From Sulfuritalea sp. (GTDB lineage Bacteria > Pseudomonadota > Gammaproteobacteria > Burkholderiales > Rhodocyclaceae): a stretch of 42,773 nt of DNA. The notes beneath the pieces are model-generated. The model did no database searches, was not told the DNA's origin, and saw only the letters and a list, made by a program, of their open reading frames with translations. Location of the stretch: NCBI GenBank assembly GCA_016712985.1, contig JADJQA010000050.1, positions 1 to 42,773 of the forward strand, written 5' to 3'. Below, in pieces: positions 18,661 through 27,463 of the stretch (position 1 is its first letter; each line of letters starts with the position of its first letter). The position numbers were made by a program, and so were the translations under genes.

Positions 18661-19862
18661 ATGGCTGAAATCCAGACACTGAAGCCCCGGTCGCGCTGAC
18701 GCCGCCGGAAGTCATTTCTCCGGTCGCCAGCGCCAAGGCGCCGGATCTGGTGCCGCTCAAGCCGGAGGTGCAAGACAAGATCGACGCCCAGGTGACGCAT
18801 TACGTGAACAGCCTGCTGACGGAAGACGTGCAGAGCGACGGCTTCCGGGCAAAGCTGGATTCGGCCTTCCGTCTCGGCAAGGAAGAAATCTCGAATGCCT
18901 CGACCTTGATGACCGGGCGCTTCATGGAGCGCAATTTCGTCGGCATCGAAGACTCTGCTGCCTTCAAGTCGCTGCAGTCGATGCGGGGAATGCTCGACGA
19001 ACTGAATCCCGGCAAGCAGGGCGACCTGCTGGATACGAACCGGATCCTCGGTCTGATTCCCTTCGGCAACAAGCTGCAGGCCTACTTCCGCAAGTTCCAG
19101 AGCGCCGGCGACCAACTGCAAACCGTGATGACGCAACTCTACGCATCCCGCGACGACATGCAGCGCGACGCCGCGGAAATCGAGCAGACCAAATCCAAAC
19201 TGTGGGATGCCATGCAGAAGCTCAAGGGAGCGGTCTATTTCGCCGAACAACTCGACCGGCAGATTGCCGCGCGTGTCGAGTCGCTGAAGACGAGCGACCC
19301 GCTGCGCGCCAAGGCGCTGGAACAGGAAGTCCTTTTCTATACCCGCCAGAACCTCCAGGACATGCAGACCCAGATGGCCGTCAACGTGAATGGCTACCTG
19401 TCCCTCGATGTCCTCAAGAAGACGGCCCGCGAAATGGTCAATGGCTGCAATCGCGTGGCCACCACCGGCATGTCGGCCCTGGCGACGGCGCAAACCGTGG
19501 CGCGCGCCACCGGCAACCAGATCCAGGTCATGGAAATGCTCACCGGTGTCAGCAATACCATCGGCGACCTGGTGACCGAGACTTCCCGGCAGCTTGGCAA
19601 CCATGTCGAGAAAACCGGCGAATTCGCCTCGAATCCGCTGATCGGCATCCAGAAGATTCAGGAGATGTTCGACAACACCTTCAAGGCCATGGATGCGATG
19701 GACACCTTCCGCTCGCGGGCAATCGATGCGATGGGCAAGAACAATCAGATGCTCAAGGAGCAAATCGCCCGTTCCGAGCAGTATCTCGACCATTCCCGCG
19801 CGGACAGCGCCAAGACTGCGCTGCAGTCGATCGTTGCCATTGAAGGCCCGGTGAAGCTTTAG
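18661..19862 (+). CDS. telA: TelA/KlaA-family toxic-anion resistance protein (frameshift near start)
   Basis: ATG 18661 gives MAEIQT and then, after a one-base shift, EAPVALTPPEVISPV. The main frame contains FMERNFVGIEDSAAFKSLQS, NRILGLIPFGNKLQAYFRKF, ASRDDMQRDAAEIEQTKSKL and ARAKALEQEVLFYTRQNLQD-like helices, followed by RATGNQIQVMEMLTGVSNTI. This long helical pattern with the LGLIPFGNK segment is typical of TelA (PF05816). About 400 residues, cytoplasmic. TelA proteins were named for tellurite resistance, but their biochemical action is unclear; they often sit beside XpaC-like proteins, as here. The gene begins 30 bases after the binding protein and ends 12 bases before the VWA lipoprotein. 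Confidence 0.85.
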
Positions 19863-19874
19863 GAGAACATTTCG

Positions 19875-21452
19875 ATGAAGAAAACCCTGGCCCTGCTGTG
19901 CACCTGCCTTGCATTTTTCGCGACCGGCTGCCAGAAGGAAAGCCCCTGTCCAGGCGCCTGCCGCGGCCCTTGTCCTCAAGGTTCTCGCCGGTTCGAGCTG
20001 AAGGACATCGAACCCCTGCTGCCGAAGGTGGCCCAGGCGACCGGTATCCAGCTTCAGATGCAGTATGCCGGCACGCTGGAAGCGGTCGAGAAACTGCAAG
20101 GCGGCGAGGCAGTGGATCTGGCCTGGCTCGCCAGCAATCGTTACGCGATGCTGGTGCCGGCGGTGAAGGCGCGTATCGCCGCGTCCGAGCGGACCATGCT
20201 GACGCCGGTGGTGCTGGGTCTCAAGGAGAGCAAGGCCAGGGAACTGGGCTGGAAGGACAATCCCCAGGTCACCTGGAAAGACATCGCCGATGCCGCCAAC
20301 AAGGGCAAATTCACCTTCGGCATGACCAATCCGGCCTCGTCGAATACCGGCTTCTCCGGGCTCCTCGGCCTGGCCGCTGCGCTGTCCGGCAAGGGCGACG
20401 CGCTTGAAGAGAAGGATATCGATGCGAAGCGTCTGGCGGCGTTCTTCAAGGCTCAGCGTCTGACGGCCGGCAGTTCGGGATGGCTGGCCGATGCCTTCCT
20501 GCGGGAGCAGGACAAGGTGGATGGCCTGATCAACTATGCCTCGACATTGATGTCGATGAATCGCGCCAGCGGCCTGAAGGAAAAGCTGGTCCTGATCTAT
20601 CCGCAGGATGGCATCGTCACCGCGGACTATCCAATCATGCTGATCGATCCCGCCAGGCGGGAGGCCTACGAGAAGCTGGTGGCCTATCTACGCGGCGCCG
20701 ACTTCCAGCAGGCGATGACGACGGCAACGCTGCGACGACCGGTCAATCCCGACGTTCAGGCCGCCGACCCAACGACCCAGCCCCTGGTGGAGCTGGCCTT
20801 CCCCGCCAAGCTGAGCGTTGTCGATGCGATCCTGACGGCCTTCGACAACCATCTGCGCCTGCCGACCGACAGCACCTTCGTGCTCGACAAGAGCGGCTCG
20901 ATGACGGGGGACCGCATTCAAGGCCTGAAGACCGCCCTGCTGGGCCTGTCCGGTGCGGACGCCACGATCAGCGGCCGATTCGCCCGCTTTCGCAATCGGG
21001 AGCGCATCTTCCTGCTGCCGTTCAGCAATTCTTTCGGGACCACCGAGCCCTTCGACATGGGCGATGTCGCGACGACGAACCAGGCGACGCTCAAGGACCT
21101 TTCCGACCGCGTCAACGGACTGCGCGCCGACGGCGGCACCGCCATCTTCTCGGCTACCCAGCAGGCCTATGCCGATGCTGCGCAACGTCGCCGCCGCGAC
21201 CCCGCACGCTTTTATTCCATCGTGGTGATGACCGACGGCCTGAACAATGGCGGTATCACGGCCGCAGAATTTACTGCCTGGTACCAGCAACTGCCCGCCG
21301 CGGACAAGGGAATCAAGGTGTTCCCGGTGCTGTTCGGGGAAGCCAGCCCGGCCGAACTGCAAAGCCTGGCCGAACTTACCGGCGGGCGGACCTTCGACAG
21401 CCGCAAGAGCGGCCTGCAGGCGATCTTCAAGGAAATCCGGGGATATCAGTGA
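19875..21452 (+). CDS. Lipoprotein fusing a substrate-binding domain to a VWA domain
   Basis: The N-terminus has a lipobox (CLAFFATGC), so lipid anchoring at Cys is likely. Residues 43-300 look like a type 2 binding protein (LQGGEAVDLAWLASNRYAML, TFGMTNPASSNTGFSGLLGL, KLVLIYPQDGIVTADYPIML). From about 333 a von Willebrand A domain follows, with an intact MIDAS motif D338-K-S340-G-S342 (VLDKSGSM), then LRADGGTAIFSATQQAYADA and VVMTDGLNNGG. Residues 24-42 are odd (Cys/Pro/Arg-rich) and look like two compensating indels; another frame gives VLKVLAGS there. 525 residues. The binding-plus-VWA fusion suggests ligand-controlled assembly. An export or chelatase-like role is speculation. Confidence 0.8.
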   Translation: MKKTLALLCTCLAFFATGCQKESPCPGACRGPCPQGSRRFELKDIEPLLPKVAQATGIQLQMQYAGTLEAVEKLQGGEAVDLAWLASNRYAMLVPAVKARIAASERTMLTPVVLGLKESKARELGWKDNPQVTWKDIADAANKGKFTFGMTNPASSNTGFSGLLGLAAALSGKGDALEEKDIDAKRLAAFFKAQRLTAGSSGWLADAFLREQDKVDGLINYASTLMSMNRASGLKEKLVLIYPQDGIVTADYPIMLIDPARREAYEKLVAYLRGADFQQAMTTATLRRPVNPDVQAADPTTQPLVELAFPAKLSVVDAILTAFDNHLRLPTDSTFVLDKSGSMTGDRIQGLKTALLGLSGADATISGRFARFRNRERIFLLPFSNSFGTTEPFDMGDVATTNQATLKDLSDRVNGLRADGGTAIFSATQQAYADAAQRRRRDPARFYSIVVMTDGLNNGGITAAEFTAWYQQLPAADKGIKVFPVLFGEASPAELQSLAELTGGRTFDSRKSGLQAIFKEIRGYQ

Positions 21453-22078
21453 TGCCGCCGATCTCGCCGAAGATGCGGGTGCTGCTGTTTCTCTACAGCA
21501 CGCGCAACATCGTTGGCAGTGCCCTGGCCATCGGCGGTCTGGGGCTGTTCTTCGGCGGGGTGATTGCCGACTGGTGGTTTGCCATCGTCGTCGCGCTGTA
21601 TGCCTTTGGAGTGCTGGCGGTGCCCGCCGACAAGGAACTCGAACTGCAAGTGCGCAAGGAAGCCACCCAGGCGGACCTGACCGAGGGTATCGAAGAACTG
21701 ATCGAGCAGTCGCAGGCGAAACTGCCGCGCGAAGCCGTCCTGCGCCTGCAAGAGATACGGCAGGTGGTGACCGATCTCGCCCCCAAGCTGTTTTCCGGCG
21801 ACGTTCCGATGAATCACGTCATCGCGCTGAGCAACGCGGTCACCCGCGACTTGCCCGAGACCGTGAGGAACTATGTCCATTTGCCGACGGCGTTCGCGAC
21901 GATGCATGCCGTCGATAACGGCAAGACCTGCAAGCAGCTCCTGCTCGAGCAACTCGGTCTTCTCAGCGACCAGTTGTCGAAAATCGCGGTGAATATCTAC
22001 AAGGACGACGCCGACGCCCTGGTCGTCAATGGCAAGTTCCTGCAGGAGAAGTTCCACGCGGTTTCATTCGTGAGTTGA
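21452..22078 (+). CDS. XpaC-like membrane protein (5-bromo-4-chloroindolyl phosphate hydrolysis family)
   Basis: The start overlaps the stop of the VWA gene (TGATG). Two hydrophobic segments (RNIVGSALAIGGLGLFFGGV, WWFAIVVALYAFGVLAVPAD) near the N-terminus are followed by a helical cytoplasmic part (IEELIEQSQAKLPREAVLRL, QEIRQVVTDLAPKLF, NAVTRDLPETVRNYVHLP). This matches the XpaC family, which commonly neighbours TelA in both Gram-positive and Gram-negative bacteria. 208 residues, intact. The enzymatic name comes from an early screening phenotype and may not reflect its real role. It is last in the four-gene operon. Confidence 0.75.
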   Translation: MPPISPKMRVLLFLYSTRNIVGSALAIGGLGLFFGGVIADWWFAIVVALYAFGVLAVPADKELELQVRKEATQADLTEGIEELIEQSQAKLPREAVLRLQEIRQVVTDLAPKLFSGDVPMNHVIALSNAVTRDLPETVRNYVHLPTAFATMHAVDNGKTCKQLLLEQLGLLSDQLSKIAVNIYKDDADALVVNGKFLQEKFHAVSFVS

Positions 22079-22105
22079 ACCCGACAGAAGCACCTCCACG
22101 GCACT

Positions 22106-22187
22106 GCGGGATCAGGCGGCAGTAGTCCTGCATAGGGCGAACGGACTATGCCCGAAGCCTTGCCGCAACGAACCGGTGTAACCCCGC
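22106..22187 (+). ncRNA. Candidate structured leader RNA
   Basis: Three nested stems can be drawn by hand: GCGGG/CCCGC (22106-22110 with 22183-22187), GCGGCA/TGCCGC (22116-22121 with 22161-22166) and GCATAG/CTATGC (22130-22135 with 22146-22151) around a 10-base loop. It lies between the XpaC gene and a small gene at 22273. It matches no riboswitch I can name and could be chance in GC-rich DNA. Confidence 0.2.
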
Positions 22188-22272
22188 GGCAGCAGACTCT
22201 CGCGTTTCCGGACCGGCGTTGGCCAGGCCTCGCACGCGTGGCCGTTCCGTGCCACTTTTCCAGAGGACACCG

Positions 22273-22599
22273 ATGTCTCTCACTGAGATGCATGAGGGCG
22301 ACGCCCTGCTTACGCTGCGCACCCAAATTGGCCGCCTGGCCGTGCTCTGCAACGTGGACATCAGCCGCGACGACAATGTCACCCACCTGCTGAGCGGCGA
22401 CTACAGTGAATGCCACCAGCACCCGCGCGAGGCGGAACTGCTGCGCGCCCTGCTGGTACTGCTCTACCGCCTTGAGACCAGCGTCAGCGAGGACCTGGGC
22501 ATCGAGGGCCTGGTCAGGCTCTGGGGGCAGCACAACGACTTGCTGGCCAGGCACGGCTTCCCGCTTAACTGCCAGCCTGCGCTGAATGGCCCAGGGTAG
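22273..22599 (+). CDS. Small hypothetical protein
   Basis: ATG 22273 is preceded by AGAGGA at good spacing. The 108-residue product (MSLTEMHEGDALLTLRTQIG, then LAVLCNVDISRDDNVTHLLS) is acidic and probably helical, with HPREAELLRALLVLLYRLET in the middle. It has no signal peptide or membrane segment. I do not recognise a family. It follows the TelA operon by 194 bases, so it may have its own promoter. Confidence 0.55.
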   Translation: MSLTEMHEGDALLTLRTQIGRLAVLCNVDISRDDNVTHLLSGDYSECHQHPREAELLRALLVLLYRLETSVSEDLGIEGLVRLWGQHNDLLARHGFPLNCQPALNGPG

Positions 22600-22793
22600 T
22601 GAGCCGAAAGGACCAATAGTTTGCGTCGATGCGCCGGTATTGCGGCAACAATGACCGGGCACACTGGGCCAAGTTGCGAACCATCCGCTCAGGAAGCCAT
22701 GCCGTCAGCCGAATCGACGGCTCCGTCGACCGCGATGCGAGACGAACGCGCGGCGCCATCCACTTCCACCTTGCCATCCGAGGAGCAGCAATC

Positions 22794-23486
22794 ATGTGCA
22801 ACAACAAGAACCTTCGCGCAGCCGTAGCGCTGTCCCTGCTGGCAGTCGCCAGCGCCGCCAACGCCGATATCGTGAGTTTGCGAGATCAAGGCTCCAACCT
22901 TACCGTGCTTTCGCCAATCATCATCAACGGTGGGGACTTCAGCGGCAGCGTCACCGGCTACATCGGCAGCTACACGATCGAGCTGCAAACACCTGCCACA
23001 TCCTTCGTCGCCTACTGCGCCGATCCGTTCCAGCATAGCAACAGCAATTACCAGAGCTACAGCCGCTCGACGCTCGTCGCGGCGAATCTGCCCGCGGTCG
23101 AAGCGGTGCGCTTCGGCGAGGTCACCAAACTTTACGCGAATGCCTATGCCGGATCGCTGACGAACGCTACCAAATCGGCGGGCTTCCAGATCGCGCTGTG
23201 GGAAGTGTGGCACGATGACAAAAACCTTGCGGACGGCAAGATCCGCAAGGCTGACGACTCCAATTCCGCAATCGTCACCGAAGCACAAAACCTGCTCGAC
23301 AGCTTGGCCGGCTGGACCGCCAGCACCGTTCCCGCCCTCACCCTCTACAGCAACGGCACCTATCAGGACTATGTAGTGCCAGCGGGCCAACCCGGCTCGG
23401 TGTTCCCGATCCCCGAGCCCGGCACCTACGCGCTGTTGCTGGCGGGCTTCGGCGTCCTCGGCCTGGCGCGTCGTCGGCAGGCCTGA
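22794..23486 (+). CDS. PEP-CTERM sorting-signal protein
   Basis: Start ATG 22794 follows AGGAGCAG; the longer upstream frame lacks a signal peptide. The N-terminus (MCNNKNLRAAVALSLLAVAS, then AANA) is a Sec signal. The body contains TSFVAYCADPFQHSNSNYQS and GFQIALWEVWHDDKNL, resembling small PEP-CTERM exported proteins that carry a YCAD/WE motif pair. The end is PIPEPGTYALLLAGFGVLGL followed by ARRRQA, a complete PEP-CTERM signal. 230 residues, intact. It is likely exported, processed by exosortase and associated with the extracellular matrix. Its function is unknown. Confidence 0.85.
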   Translation: MCNNKNLRAAVALSLLAVASAANADIVSLRDQGSNLTVLSPIIINGGDFSGSVTGYIGSYTIELQTPATSFVAYCADPFQHSNSNYQSYSRSTLVAANLPAVEAVRFGEVTKLYANAYAGSLTNATKSAGFQIALWEVWHDDKNLADGKIRKADDSNSAIVTEAQNLLDSLAGWTASTVPALTLYSNGTYQDYVVPAGQPGSVFPIPEPGTYALLLAGFGVLGLARRRQA

Positions 23487-23558
23487 GACGCTCTGTAAGG
23501 CGAATTCCGGCAAAGGACATGCCTATTGCAGAGTGGCGAAACACCCCCTCCCCTTGCG

Positions 23559-23753
23559 CTAGCGTATGCACACATCTCTCCCGTCATTCCGGCGCAGGCC
23601 GGAATCCAGTGGACGGGGACCGCAAAACATCGATTTACCCTGTATGTCTTGGCTTTTCTTGCCGAAGACCGTCCGAAGTCCATCGCCTCAGCCCCTTCTG
23701 GACCCCGGCTTTCGCCGGGGAGACGGTGCCGTTGAGATGTGTGCATACGGTAG
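23559..23753. mobile_element. 195-bp MITE-like insertion with 9-bp target duplication
   Basis: The ends are 20-bp inverted repeats with one mismatch (left CTAGCGTATGCACACATCTC; the right end complement differs only at position 4). Immediately outside both ends lies the direct repeat CCCCTTGCG (23550-23558 and 23754-23762), the expected footprint of transposition. Removing the element restores an uninterrupted palindromic site (CCCTCCCCTTGCGGGAGAAG). Internally it holds two REP-like palindromes. No transposase is encoded, so it must have moved in trans. Confidence 0.8.
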
Positions 23754-23789
23754 CCCCTTGCGGGAGAAGGGAGAAGTTGCTCGCGGCAA

Positions 23790-24005
23790 TTGGTACGAAC
23801 ATTTCAAAAAATTGCCTTATCCTGTTTAGCCGACTTGGGCGAAACGAAGAAGGGTCCGGGTCCGAACACCGTATTTGCGCCGACTGACGCAGCGTTCGTG
23901 AACGTGCCCCCGGACCAGCTAAAAGCGCTGCTTGCCGACAGAGCATCTGGCGGCGAGCCAGTAAACGCGGAGGGCTGGTGCGTGGCCTACGGAAAGAAAT
24001 CTTGA
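23790..24005 (+). pseudogene. Fasciclin-domain fragment
   Basis: The frame contains KKGPGPNTVFAPTDAAFVNV followed by PPDQLKALLAD, the first conserved block of fasciclin (FAS1) domains. Before it there is no signal peptide or first helix, and after about 35 residues the similarity ends, so both ends are missing. Its apparent start is a weak TTG. This is a remnant of a secreted adhesion-type protein, lying just beyond a MITE-like insertion. Confidence 0.6.
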
Positions 24006-24081
24006 ATACCCAATCGAAAAACGACATGCGGCGCTTGGGTGAAGACGACGTGATAGCTGGCGCCGGCAGCGAGGCTTTGCG

Positions 24082-24249
24082 GTGACGCTGGGCAGCAACA
24101 GCTTTCGCGGCAACAAGGCCGAGTTGCCGAGCAAGCCCTGCGCAGGCTGCGGTCTGGCCATGAGCTGGCGGCGTCGCTGGGCGAAATCCTGGGCCGCAGT
24201 CAAATATTGTTCCGACGCCTGCCGGCGCAAAGGGGCCGCGCGTGGCTGA
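24082..24249 (+). CDS. DUF2256 small zinc-ribbon-like protein
   Basis: A GTG start gives a 55-residue protein with LPSKPCAGCGLAMSWRRRWA, then KSWAAVKYCSDACRRK. The CxxC...CxxxC pattern around MSWRRRWAKSW is the DUF2256 signature, a likely zinc-binding peptide. The stop overlaps the start of the cryptochrome-like gene by eight bases, and DUF2256 is known as a frequent neighbour or fusion partner of this photolyase group. Its function is unknown, but a link with the next gene is likely. Confidence 0.8.
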   Translation: MTLGSNSFRGNKAELPSKPCAGCGLAMSWRRRWAKSWAAVKYCSDACRRKGAARG

Positions 24250-25806
24250 GCTGCGTTCCCTGATCGTCGTGCTGGGCGACCAACTCGATCTCGATGCGTC
24301 GGCCTTCGACGGCTTCGATGCGGCGGCCGACGCCGTCTGGATGGCCGAGGTGGACGAAGAGTCGACCCATGTGTGGTCGAGCAAGCCGCGCACGGTGATG
24401 TTCCTGGCGGCGATGCGCCACTTCGCGCTGGCCCTGCAAGCCGCCGGCCGCCCGTTGCACTACACCCGCCTGGACGCCCAAGGCAAGGGAGGTAGTCTGG
24501 AGGCACAGTTGCAGGCCGACATCGTGCGCATGAAGCCGGCCCGCCTGGTGATGACCGCCCCCGGTGACTGGCGCGTGCTGCAGGCGATCAAGGCCGTGGC
24601 CGATGCCAACGGCCTGCCGCTGGACATCCGCGAGGACCGTCACTTCTTCTCCAGCATTCGGGAGTTCGCCGCTCACGCCAAAGGCCGCAAATCCCTGCGC
24701 ATGGAGTATTTCTATCGCGAGCAGCGCAAACGCCACCGCGTGCTGATGCAGGACGAGGGCAAAGGCAAAAATCCGCTCGGTGGCCAGTGGAACTTCGATG
24801 CCGACAACCGCGAGGCCTTCGGCGCGGCCGGCCCGGGCGCCGTGCCGCCGCGTGCGTCGTTCGAACCCGATGCCGTCACGCGCGAGGTGATCGCGCTCGT
24901 CAATAGCCGTTTCGCCCACCACCCCGGCCGAGTGGACAGCTTCGCCTGGCCCGTCACGCGCGCGCAGGCGCTGCAATCCTTGCAGGCTTTCATAGGAGAG
25001 CGCCTGCCGCTGTTCGGCCGCTACCAGGATGCAATGTGGCCGGGCGATCCGTGGCTGTACCACGCGCACCTCTCGGCCGCCCTGAACCTGAAGCTGCTGA
25101 ATCCGCGCGAGGTGGTCGCAGCGGCGGAAGCGGCGCACCGCGACGGACATGCACCACTGGCCAGCGTCGAAGGCTTCATCCGCCAAATCCTCGGCTGGCG
25201 CGAGTACGTGCGTGGCATCTACTGGACCCAGATGCCGGACTATCTGGAACGCAACGCGCTCGCCGCCCGACAGGACCTGCCGCCCTGGTACTGGACCGGC
25301 GCCACCGACATGGCCTGCCTGCACGACGCGATCGAGCAGACCCTGGCGCAGGCTACGCCAACCACATCCAGCGCCTGATGGTCACCGGCCTCTTCGCGCT
25401 GATGCTGGGGGTGCATCCCAGACAGGTGCACGCCTGGTATCTGGCGGTGTACGTTGACGCAGTGGAGTGGGTAGAACTGCCCAACACCCTGGGAATGAGC
25501 CAGTACGCCGACGGCGGCGTGATGGGCAGCAAGCCCTACATCGCCACCGGCAAGTACATCCAGCGCATGAGCCCGCACTGCAAGGGCTGCCGCTACGACC
25601 CGGCGCAGCGCAGTGGCGACAGCGCCTGTCCGTTCACCACCCTGTATTGGGCCTTCCTGATGCGCCATGAAGCGGCGCTGGCCAGGAACCCACGCATGGG
25701 GCTGCAGGTCAAGAATGTGGCGCGTCTGACCGATGTGCAAAAGCAGGCGGTGAGCGAACGCGCGGCGGCGATCCGCCGTGGCGAGGTTGGGGTTGCACAT
25801 GAATGA
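24242..25806 (+). CDS. Iron-sulfur bacterial cryptochrome/(6-4) photolyase-like protein (one frameshift)
   Basis: A GTG start gives LRSLIVVLGDQLDLDASAFD and VWMAEVDEESTHVWSSKPRT, the N-terminal domain of the FeS-BCP/PhrB group. FAD-domain motifs follow (EGFIRQILGWREYVRGIYW). A frame change near 25352 leads to NHIQRLMVTGLFALMLGVHP, VDAVEWVELPNTLGMSQYAD and GKYIQRMSPHCKGCRYDPAQ. Four Cys (MACLHDAI; HCKGCRYDP; SACPFTTLYW) fit the 4Fe-4S ligands of the family. About 520 residues. Members repair (6-4) photoproducts or act as photoreceptors with FAD and often a lumazine cofactor. DUF2256 upstream and further photolyase genes downstream support a light/UV-response cluster. Confidence 0.88.
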
Positions 25807-26612
25807 AGCCTTCACGCCCACGCTCGCCGCGGCGCAGGCCCGCATCGCCGCCGTGCGGCCCGCCGCCTCTGCCCGCACGCGCCACGCGCTCGACGGCGCA
25901 GTCAGCACGTTGTCGCCGTACATCACGCATGGCTTCGTCACGCTCGCCGACGTGCTGGCCGGGGTGGCCGCGCGCCATGCGCTCGACGTGCGGCACAGGT
26001 TTGTTTTCGAACTCGGCTGGCGCGCCTTCTTCCGCCATGTCTGGCAGCACCGCGGCGAAGGCATCCTGCACTCGCTGCACGAGGGCCCGTTGCCCGACGA
26101 AACATACGCCCGCGAGTTGCCGGCAGACATCCGCCAGGCCTGCACCGGGGTGCCGGTGGTGGACGAAGCCGTGCGTGCGCTCTACGCCAACGGCACGCTG
26201 CACAACCACGCGCGCATGTGGCTGGCGAGCTATGTCGTGCATGTGCGCAGGGTGCATTGGCGCGTTGCCGCCGACTGGCTTTACGGCCACCTGCTCGACG
26301 GCGATCTGGCCATGGAACGAACGGCGCTGGCACTTTGCCGGCAGCCGCATGGCCGAACTCGCCACTGCGTGCTGGCACGGTGACGCAGCCGCCATCGGCG
26401 CCGCATTGAAAAGCGCCCGCAGGGTGCGTAGCATCGACGAGCCGCACCTCGCACCGTGGCTGGCGCGCTGGGCAGCGCGCCAGCCCGCACCCGCCCTGTT
26501 CCCGTCCGTCGATCGGCGCTGCGACTCCTTCTCGCAATGGTGGGCCCGCGCCTCGCGCGGCCTGGACTCGGCTGCGGACCTGTTGACCGCCAATGAGGTG
26601 CCGGCATGGTGA
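25800..26612 (+). CDS. Stand-alone photolyase FAD-binding-domain protein (frameshifted)
   Basis: ATG 25800 overlaps the end of the cryptochrome-like gene. TRHALDGAVSTLSPYITHGF, ELGWRAFFRHVWQHRGEGIL, TGVPVVDEAVRALYANGTLH and NHARMWLASYVVHV are motifs of the photolyase FAD-binding domain (PF03441), including the Asn-His-Ala-Arg-Met block. There is no N-terminal alpha/beta domain. After LLDGDLAME the frame breaks near 26318, and the rest (FPSVDRRCDSFSQWW, LDSAADLLTANEVPAW) is in another frame. The usual flavin-binding segment after GDLA is not seen, so either an internal stretch is lost or this subfamily differs. Corrected length is about 270 residues. Confidence 0.7.
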
Positions 26613-26740
26613 CCGGGCCAATGAACGAATCCGTCAAGGAATCGCCTCCGCTGACCGTGCGGTACGACGGCGCGTGCCCCTTGTGCCGCCGCGAGATCGG
26701 TATCTCCCCGGCGGTTTCACCACCGTGCGGCCACTTGTGA
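26606..26740 (+). pseudogene. N-terminal fragment of a DCC-family (DUF393) thiol-disulfide oxidoreductase
   Basis: ATG 26606 overlaps the previous stop. The first 32 residues carry LTVRYDGACPLCRREIG, the DxxCPxC redox motif and following Arg/Glu of the DCC family. The sequence then turns into an unrelated tail (ISPAVSPPCGHL) and stops, whereas the family is normally 110-150 residues. The rest of the gene is not found downstream, so it is truncated. DCC genes are common beside photolyase genes. Confidence 0.65.
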
Positions 26741-26784
26741 AATAGCTGTGAAGTTTTTTTTGAAGTGACCGCCAGGAGATCCGG

Positions 26785-27438
26785 ATGAACGAAGACCCGC
26801 GCTGCTGCGGCAGCGGCACCTGCATCATCGACACCGAAGACCGCTGCTGGTGCGGCCAGCAGTGGAACGGCGACAAGATGTGCCACGCACCGCCGACCCT
26901 GGCAGATGGACCTGATCGGTCAGACGTGGAGGAGCCACAGTGCCCGTCTTGCGGAAGCCACTCCTGTACCTTGACCGGCCTCGGCCAAGCGGTGGGGTGG
27001 GTGCGACGCTGGCTGGCGTGCGTGGCCGTGCTCGGTCTGCTCGCACCCCTGGCTGCCGGCGCGGCGATTTTGGCGGAGCCCGATGCACGCGCCGTTCGCC
27101 AGGTCATCGAGGCCCAGCTCGATGCCTTCGCTGCGGACGACGCCGAGCGAGCCTTCTCCTACGCTTCGTCGTCCATCCGGGCCCGGTTCAGCGACGCGGA
27201 CAACTTCATGGCCACGGTGCGCGACGGCTACCCGATGGTAATGCGGCCGGCCGCCGTTTCGTACTTCCAGGCGCAAACAATAGGCGGCGCCAAGGGAACG
27301 GTGTCGCAGCCGGTGCAATTGCGTGATCGCGCAGGGTGCCTCTGGAGGGCCACCTATCTGCTCGAGCGGAAGGCCGGCGCCGGCCGGCGTATCAACGGCT
27401 GCGTAGTGCGTACCGACAGCGCAAAGTCCTGGACCTGA
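26785..27438 (+). CDS. Small Cys-rich protein in frame with a DUF4864 exported protein
   Basis: ATG 26785 follows CAGGAGA. The first 37 residues (MNEDPRCCGSGTCIIDTEDR, CWCGQQWNGDKMC) form a small Cys-rich unit that I know as a separate gene in related clusters. The same frame continues without stop into a signal-like segment (RRWLACVAVLGLLAPLAAGA) and a DUF4864 domain (VRQVIEAQLDAFAADDAERA, YPMVMRPAAVSYFQAQ, INGCVV). A GTG at 27001 would give DUF4864 its own start. The fusion is probably created by a lost stop or an indel between 26890 and 27000, but a real fusion cannot be excluded. DUF4864 function is unknown. Confidence 0.65.
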   Translation: MNEDPRCCGSGTCIIDTEDRCWCGQQWNGDKMCHAPPTLADGPDRSDVEEPQCPSCGSHSCTLTGLGQAVGWVRRWLACVAVLGLLAPLAAGAAILAEPDARAVRQVIEAQLDAFAADDAERAFSYASSSIRARFSDADNFMATVRDGYPMVMRPAAVSYFQAQTIGGAKGTVSQPVQLRDRAGCLWRATYLLERKAGAGRRINGCVVRTDSAKSWT

Positions 27439-27463
27439 TGCCGTGCCGCACCAGGCTGGCGAT

